Part shown: positions 31,390-35,330 of the stretch, piece by piece
Layout: each line of letters opens with the position of its first letter
Numbering within the stretch: the first letter of the stretch is position 1
NCBI GenBank assembly: GCA_003225335.1
Contig: QHZE01000071.1
Location: 1 to 35,330, forward strand
Direction: 5' to 3'
DNA: 35,330 nt
Source of the DNA: Acidobacteriota bacterium
Lineage (GTDB): Bacteria > Acidobacteriota > UBA6911
Translations under genes and position numbers: made by a program
The notes under the pieces: generated by a model
Seen by the model: the letters and a program-made list of their open reading frames with translations, nothing else
Told to the model about the DNA's origin: nothing
The model's database searches: none

Positions 31390-32436
31390 TTACTTGCCGA
31401 TGCCGTATACGAGGACTCTGAATGTGCCGGGAACGATCTTGGGACGGGGGCGGGGCGCTCCCGGCACGGTGGGCAGGGCGGGTTCGTATTCGGCGGCCGC
31501 CAGGTAAAGGTTGTGAGTCTTGGGGTCTAGGGCCATGGTTCGGGCGCCCCGCATTGTCGTAAGAGTCTGCACGACAGCCAGCTTTTCGGGAGTCTCTTCG
31601 CGAGCGATGGTAACCGTACCATCGCCGTTAGAACTAAAGGCCAGCCCGGTGGAGGGGTCGAATGCGTTGGCATCCACGCCTTGGCCTATCGGGACCGTCG
31701 AAACGACTCGGCCGTTTTCGCTGTCCATCATTACCATGAGTTTGTTCTCGCAGCCGACGAAGAGCCTGTGATTCTTGAAATCGATGGCCATACCCGAAGC
31801 GCTTTCGCCGGGCGCAATCGGCCACGTCACGGCTATCTTGTGCGTCTCTGTATCAATCACGACGACAGAGTTCTTGTCTTCAATGTTTGCGTAGACACGC
31901 TTGACCCTGGTGTCGACGACGGCGAATTCCGGCTTGCCGGGCAGGGGAACGGTGTCCACGAGTTTACCAGACTTTGCCTCGAACACCGTTGCCGATTGCC
32001 CGCGCCCGTTGAACGTATAGACCTCCTGCCGGCCGGGATCGTACAGGATTGCATCCGGGTTCTCGCCGGTGTTGACTTTCGAAAGCGTTTTGAGCGTCTG
32101 GAGATCGATGATGCTCGCTTTGGATTCCTGACCGTTGCTCGTGAAGCCGCGATTCAACTCCGGCGCGAGCGCTATTCCATGGACTCCGGGAGTATCGCTT
32201 ATTTCGCCGGCCACCGCCGCGTTGTCCAGATCGATGACGACGACTTTGTTGGCGTGGCTGACGTACAGCCTGCGCGCAGCCGCATCGATCGAGAGATAGT
32301 CCCAGCCTCCTTCTCCGCCAATCCGAATTTCTTTGAGAAATCGATAAGACCCTTCGGACCTGGCGAAATGAACGAGGCCCGCGGGCGCGAGAGTGAACAA
32401 CGCCAAGGAAATGCAAAAGCGCCTTGCGTTTGCCAT
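31390..32436 (-). CDS. YncE-like secreted beta-propeller protein
   Basis: AGGAG 7 bases upstream and a signal peptide (FCISLALFTLAPAGLVHFA) support the ATG at 32436, giving 348 residues; the frame stays open further upstream without coding character. Repeated blades follow the YncE/cytochrome-d1-like pattern: GWDYLSIDAAARRLYVSHAN, KVVVIDLDNAAVAGEI, ASIIDLQTLKTLSKVNTGEN, VVVIDTETHKIAVTWPI and NKLMVMMDSENGRVVSTVPI. It ends with a Pro/Arg-rich segment (PTVPGAPRPRPK). Proteins of this kind are periplasmic; ligands are mostly unknown. The next gene upstream on the strand is the small secreted protein at 32660, but the 220-bp gap argues against a tight operon. Confidence 0.88.
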   Translation of the reverse strand: MANARRFCISLALFTLAPAGLVHFARSEGSYRFLKEIRIGGEGGWDYLSIDAAARRLYVSHANKVVVIDLDNAAVAGEISDTPGVHGIALAPELNRGFTSNGQESKASIIDLQTLKTLSKVNTGENPDAILYDPGRQEVYTFNGRGQSATVFEAKSGKLVDTVPLPGKPEFAVVDTRVKRVYANIEDKNSVVVIDTETHKIAVTWPIAPGESASGMAIDFKNHRLFVGCENKLMVMMDSENGRVVSTVPIGQGVDANAFDPSTGLAFSSNGDGTVTIAREETPEKLAVVQTLTTMRGARTMALDPKTHNLYLAAAEYEPALPTVPGAPRPRPKIVPGTFRVLVYGIGK

Positions 32437-32659
32437 GGTTAGTCTCCTAAAGGAAGGCAGCAGCGCGCGCGGTTCTATGGCCGCTGCTGCGACGTCTGCT
32501 GGACGCACAAAAAAATCGCACCCGCATTGAGGATCCGTCGGAATCGCGAGCAAGTCGCCGTCGTGTAAGAAAATGCCGTCGGGCGAATTCATCGCGCACG
32601 GCTGGCCGGCGCCCAGATCTCTCCCCACGCGCACGGCGTTCCGTCCAGGATGAAGCTTC

Positions 32660-33046
32660 TTACTTCTTGGTGATCTTGAAATCGCCCTTGCGGTTATCGT
32701 GATTCCAACTGCCGGTCATGGTGTCTTTGTCGACTTTGCCGTCGATGACGTAATGGATGTCGTTTCCTCTGCGCCCTTTTGCATCGCACTCCATGTGCAG
32801 TGCACCGGTCTTCCGGTCGAACGTGCATTTTTGCAGCGCAACCGCGTTCGGGCCGGGGTTCACGGTTCCAGTCAGAGTCTTGCCGTCCCATTTCAGTTCA
32901 ACCGTGACCGGATTCCGGTCCGCCGCGCTTGGTCCCCAATCGCCCGTCCACGTGCCGCTCAGTGGATCCGCGCCCTTCTGCTGCGCCGCCCCAGACACGA
33001 CGACCGCGAAACACACAAAAACCAGACAAACAGTTGTCGCTCGCAT
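32660..33046 (-). CDS. Small secreted beta-barrel-like protein
   Basis: The ATG at 33046 has GGGGAGGG about 4 bases upstream and begins a signal peptide (MRATTVCLVFVCFAVVVSGA), giving 128 residues. The mature domain starts with DPLSGTWTGDWGPSAADRNP and runs through VTVELKWDGKTLTGTVNPGP, FDRKTGALHMECDAKG and DTMTGSWNHDNRKGDFKITK. The alternating 'GTW...V.L.WDG..LTGTV' pattern is a lipocalin-like small barrel seen repeatedly in Acidobacteriota exported proteins. Function not known. It diverges from the DUF4139-like gene across a 310-bp gap containing a palindromic repeat. Confidence 0.8.
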   Translation of the reverse strand: MRATTVCLVFVCFAVVVSGAAQQKGADPLSGTWTGDWGPSAADRNPVTVELKWDGKTLTGTVNPGPNAVALQKCTFDRKTGALHMECDAKGRRGNDIHYVIDGKVDKDTMTGSWNHDNRKGDFKITKK

Positions 33047-33158
33047 ACGCCCTCCCCTTGTTGGATTCAGATTGAAACGCATCTATTGTGCTCAGGCGCC
33101 GCGCAGCCGCAAGCAAAAAATTCTCACCTCAGGGCCCCTGGGGCCGTAATTAATTAAG

Positions 33159-33235
33159 TTCTTCGCCTTTTTCTAGCGTCTTCGCGGTGAGAGTCCGGCC
33201 CGGAATTCACCGCGAAGCCCGAAGAACGCGAAGAA
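33159..33235. repeat. CGCGAAGA-family palindrome, copy in divergent gap
   Basis: Left arm TTCTTCGCC...GTCTTCGCGGTGA (33159-33190) and right arm TCACCGCGAAGC...ACGCGAAGAA (33217-33235) are complementary with some mismatches, around AGTCCGGCCCGGAAT. It is related to 35071-35140, whose loop also carries TTCTGGCCCAG. It is placed between two divergent start codons. Confidence 0.75.
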
Positions 33236-33359
33236 TTTTCGCTAAGAAAATCCTTTTCAGCTGGCGAAGAATTACAGGTGCGCTTCCCGCAGGCACAGCG
33301 AGGGGCATAATGATGCCGATCAACGGATTACTGACTTCCAAGAAGAAGGAGAGCGCTCG

Positions 33360-35039
33360 ATGAGAATGAAGAGGATCGTTGTTCTGGCCGGCACCCTGGT
33401 GTCGATGGGTGCGTCTTGGAACTGGGCTGACGACGAGGCGGTCGCGCCACTCAAGACGAAGCTCATTGCGGTCTCGCTGTTCAAGAACGGACTGGGTTTC
33501 ATGGCGCGCGAAAGCGAACTGCCGAAAGGCGACGTGAAGCTTCTCGTCGAAGGTCTGCCTGCGCCGGTCCACGGGACGTTCTGGGTGTACTCTCGCGACG
33601 ATGGCGCCACAGTCGAGGACTTGGTGGCATTTGAGAAAGAGTCCGCTCAGTCAATGGAAGCGGTGAGCGTGGCGGAGTTGCTCGAGGCGAATGCCGGCGA
33701 GACGCTCGAGCTCCGAATCAGCGACAGAGAGACGATCCGGGGCAAGATCATCGCGGTTCCGGCAAGCCGGCCGGCCGAGCCGGCTTCCGTACCGCCGGGC
33801 AGGTCTCCGTATCCTTTCAACGTCGAATCCAACGTCGAACCGGGTGAGACCGCGTCTCTGATTTTGCTGCAGACCGGCAACGGAATGATCGCGTTGAACA
33901 AGAATTCGATTTCCCAGGTCTCCCGCCCGGGCGGCGAATTGAAAACCAGCGTCGTGCGCAAGAAGCGCGGTGTGGCACTGCGGTTGCGGGCAACGAATCC
34001 GGGCGGGAAGGGACGGCTGGTCGTCCAGTACCTTGCCAAGGGAATCACCTGGGCGCCGAGTTGCGCCATCGACATCACGGACGCAAAAAAGGCGCGGATC
34101 ACGGCCAAGGCTGAGATTGTCAACGAGATCGAAGACCTCGACAACGTGGCGGTGAATTTCATCACCGGGTTTCCAAATCTGCAGTTTGCCGATGTGACCG
34201 ATCCCATGGCACTGCGGGAAGATCTCGCAGCCTTCCTTAACAACCTGCTGAACCCTCCGCAACCCGGGCAGAATCGAGGCCGCCGCGGCGTGGTCTCGCA
34301 GAACGTCGTCGCGACTTTTGGCGCTGCCGGCGGGGAGGAGATATTCCCGGTCTTCCCCGCCGCTCCGCCCGAAGGCCAGACGCGCGAGGAGTTGTTCTTC
34401 TACGAGCAGAGAGGCGTTTCGCTCAAGAAGCGCGAGCGGGGCTATTACCCGCTGTATACGATGGAGGTGCCTTACGACCACGCGTACGAATGGAAAATCG
34501 GCGATACGCTCGACGAACAGGAGCGTTATCGCGCCGTCGACCAGCGGGAGCCCGAGAAAGCCGAGGAAGTCTGGCACAGCGTGCGGCTGACGAACACAGG
34601 CAAGGTGCCCTGGACGACTGCGCCCGCGATGACGATGCAGGGCGGCCAGGTGCTTGGGCAGGATCTGATTTACTACACCAGCCCCGGCGGCAAGGCGACC
34701 GTTAAGATCACCCAGGCCGCGGACATCAAGGCCGAGCGGGCGGAGTTCGAAGTCGAGCGGAGGCGCAATGCCGCGACATTCTACGGCAACAGCTACGATC
34801 TCGTGACCATTCGAGGCCAATTGAAAATCGCCAACTTCAAGAACAAAGACCTCACACTCGCAATCACCAAGGACCTGTCCGGCGAAGTGGTCAAGACGTC
34901 GCCCGAAGCCAAGGTGGACCAGGTCGTGAAAGGTTTGAGGAAGGTAAACCCGCACTCGCTGCTCTATTGGGAAATACCGATCAAGGCCCGGGAGAAGGGC
35001 GAAGTCGAATACACCTACAAGGTGTACGTGCGCGACTGA
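33360..35039 (+). CDS. Secreted DUF4139-like protein
   Basis: 559 residues, with AAGGAG about 7 bases before the ATG and a signal peptide (RIVVLAGTLVSMGASWNWA). The first ~200 residues are beta-rich (VSLFKNGLGFMARESELPKG, GTFWVYSRDDGATVEDLVAF, LELRISDRETIRGKIIAVPA). The centre and C-terminus (LVVQYLAKGITWAPSCAIDI, VNEIEDLDNVAVNFITGFPN, WHSVRLTNTGKVPWTTAPAM, LKIANFKNKDLTLAITKDL, ending EVEYTYKVYVRD) resemble the DUF4139 domain of mucoidy-inhibitor-like proteins. The gene stands alone. The molecular role of this family is not established. Confidence 0.82.
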   Translation: MRMKRIVVLAGTLVSMGASWNWADDEAVAPLKTKLIAVSLFKNGLGFMARESELPKGDVKLLVEGLPAPVHGTFWVYSRDDGATVEDLVAFEKESAQSMEAVSVAELLEANAGETLELRISDRETIRGKIIAVPASRPAEPASVPPGRSPYPFNVESNVEPGETASLILLQTGNGMIALNKNSISQVSRPGGELKTSVVRKKRGVALRLRATNPGGKGRLVVQYLAKGITWAPSCAIDITDAKKARITAKAEIVNEIEDLDNVAVNFITGFPNLQFADVTDPMALREDLAAFLNNLLNPPQPGQNRGRRGVVSQNVVATFGAAGGEEIFPVFPAAPPEGQTREELFFYEQRGVSLKKRERGYYPLYTMEVPYDHAYEWKIGDTLDEQERYRAVDQREPEKAEEVWHSVRLTNTGKVPWTTAPAMTMQGGQVLGQDLIYYTSPGGKATVKITQAADIKAERAEFEVERRRNAATFYGNSYDLVTIRGQLKIANFKNKDLTLAITKDLSGEVVKTSPEAKVDQVVKGLRKVNPHSLLYWEIPIKAREKGEVEYTYKVYVRD

Positions 35040-35070
35040 CAGGCCCGCATGCTGGAATTCTTCGCCACCC

Positions 35071-35140
35071 CTTTGCGCACTTCGCGTCTTCGCGGTTAAT
35101 TCTGGCCCAGTTTCACCGCGAAGGCGCGAAGTGCGCAAAG
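35071..35140. repeat. CGCGAAGA-family palindrome, last copy
   Basis: Arms 35071-35096 and 35115-35140 pair at 25 of 26 positions around an 18-base loop (TAATTCTGGCCCAGTTTC). The right arm has 8-bp units CGCGAAGG and CGCGAAGT. GAATTC stands outside both arms, extending the symmetry. It lies between the DUF4139-like gene and the DUF433 gene. Confidence 0.85.
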
Positions 35141-35176
35141 GAATTCTCAGGCCTATGCTAAAATACGACCCCGTTT

Positions 35177-35330
35177 ATGAACTACCAACACATCATCACG
35201 ATCGAACCCGGCAAGCGTGGCGGGCGGCCGTGCATTCGCCGGATGCGGATAGCCGTCGCTGACGTGCTCGGGTGGCTGGCCGCCGGCATGTCGCATCAGG
35301 AAATCCTCAGCGATTATCCCGAGCTGACGG
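35177..35330 (+). CDS. DUF433 antitoxin-like protein (partial, runs off the end)
   Basis: The 51 visible residues begin MNYQHIITIEPGKRGGRPCI and continue RRMRIAVADVLGWLAAG, MSHQEILSDYPELT. This is the DUF433 pattern (ITIxPGxRxGxPCIRxxRIxVxDVLxWLAxGMSxxEILxDYPxL), a short DNA-binding domain of VapB45-type antitoxins. Such genes are usually followed directly by a DUF5615 PIN-like toxin; that part is beyond the window. TATGCTAAAAT about 20 bases upstream could be its -10 region. The right edge cuts the gene. Confidence 0.88.
   Translation, partial: MNYQHIITIEPGKRGGRPCIRRMRIAVADVLGWLAAGMSHQEILSDYPELT

Noticed and set aside
33651-35138. 495-residue minus-strand frame opposite the DUF4139-like gene
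   Set aside because: Shadow frame beginning in the 35071-35140 palindrome; composition atypical and no motif.
1-35330. tRNA or rRNA genes
   Set aside because: I looked for TPsiC-arm-like GGTTCGAxTCC strings with matching acceptor stems and for conserved rRNA segments and found none; a covariance search would be decisive.

Overview
The window is high-GC bacterial DNA whose gene content points to a soil-type member of the Acidobacteriota. Markers are a roughly 1,000-residue TonB-dependent receptor with an N-terminal carboxypeptidase-regulatory-like domain, an SBBP-repeat protein with a DUF7948-like N-terminus, a CRTAC1/ASPIC-UnbV protein, a DUF1080 protein and a DUF7453-like remnant. The assignment is inferred from these families; there is no rRNA, tRNA or phylogenetic marker here.

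Layout. 1-1500 holds the end of an unrecognised gene and decayed fragments. 1659-4423 has a DeoR-type regulator diverging from a secreted FG-GAP/ASPIC protein. 4620-7712 (minus) is a 1,030-residue protein I cannot place. 8228-10741 is the SBBP-repeat protein, with seven very similar 64-65 residue repeats. 11038-11832 (minus) is a Cys-rich-headed protein starting at TTG with a strong Shine-Dalgarno. 12408-14256 (minus) is a molybdopterin oxidoreductase broken by a deletion/frameshift. 14374-18528 (all minus) carries an Rcp1-like response regulator, a DUF1080 protein, a YceI protein, a small zinc-ribbon protein and a PilZ protein. A serine-hydrolase fragment lies near 19100. 19715-26762 is a sulfate-uptake locus: Rrf2 regulator, sulfate-binding lipoprotein, CysT and CysW permeases, an OprO/P-type porin, and a CysA-type ATPase fused to two UspA-like domains. 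26979-30020 (minus) is the TonB-dependent receptor. 30251-33046 (minus) has DNA-3-methyladenine glycosylase I, a GNAT acetyltransferase, a YncE-like propeller protein and a small secreted protein. 33360-35039 is a secreted DUF4139-like protein, and the window ends inside a DUF433 antitoxin-like gene.

The sulfate locus reads as one physiological unit. The porin would admit anions across the outer membrane, the lipoprotein would capture sulfate, CysT/CysW would form the channel, and the ATPase would drive it. Its Usp tail and the Cys-containing Rrf2 regulator are the likely points of control.

The strongest unexplained signal is between genes. Nearly every gap is built from dispersed palindromic elements whose arms are degenerate short tandem repeats with a fixed period of 7, 8 or 10 bp. 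Several are joined in the same order in different gaps, giving composite elements of about 110-180 bp (copies at 4441, 11901, 16130 and 26795; a second composite at 10931, 12121 and 17582). None encodes a protein. Two sit inside the sulfate gene cluster, exactly on either side of the porin gene.
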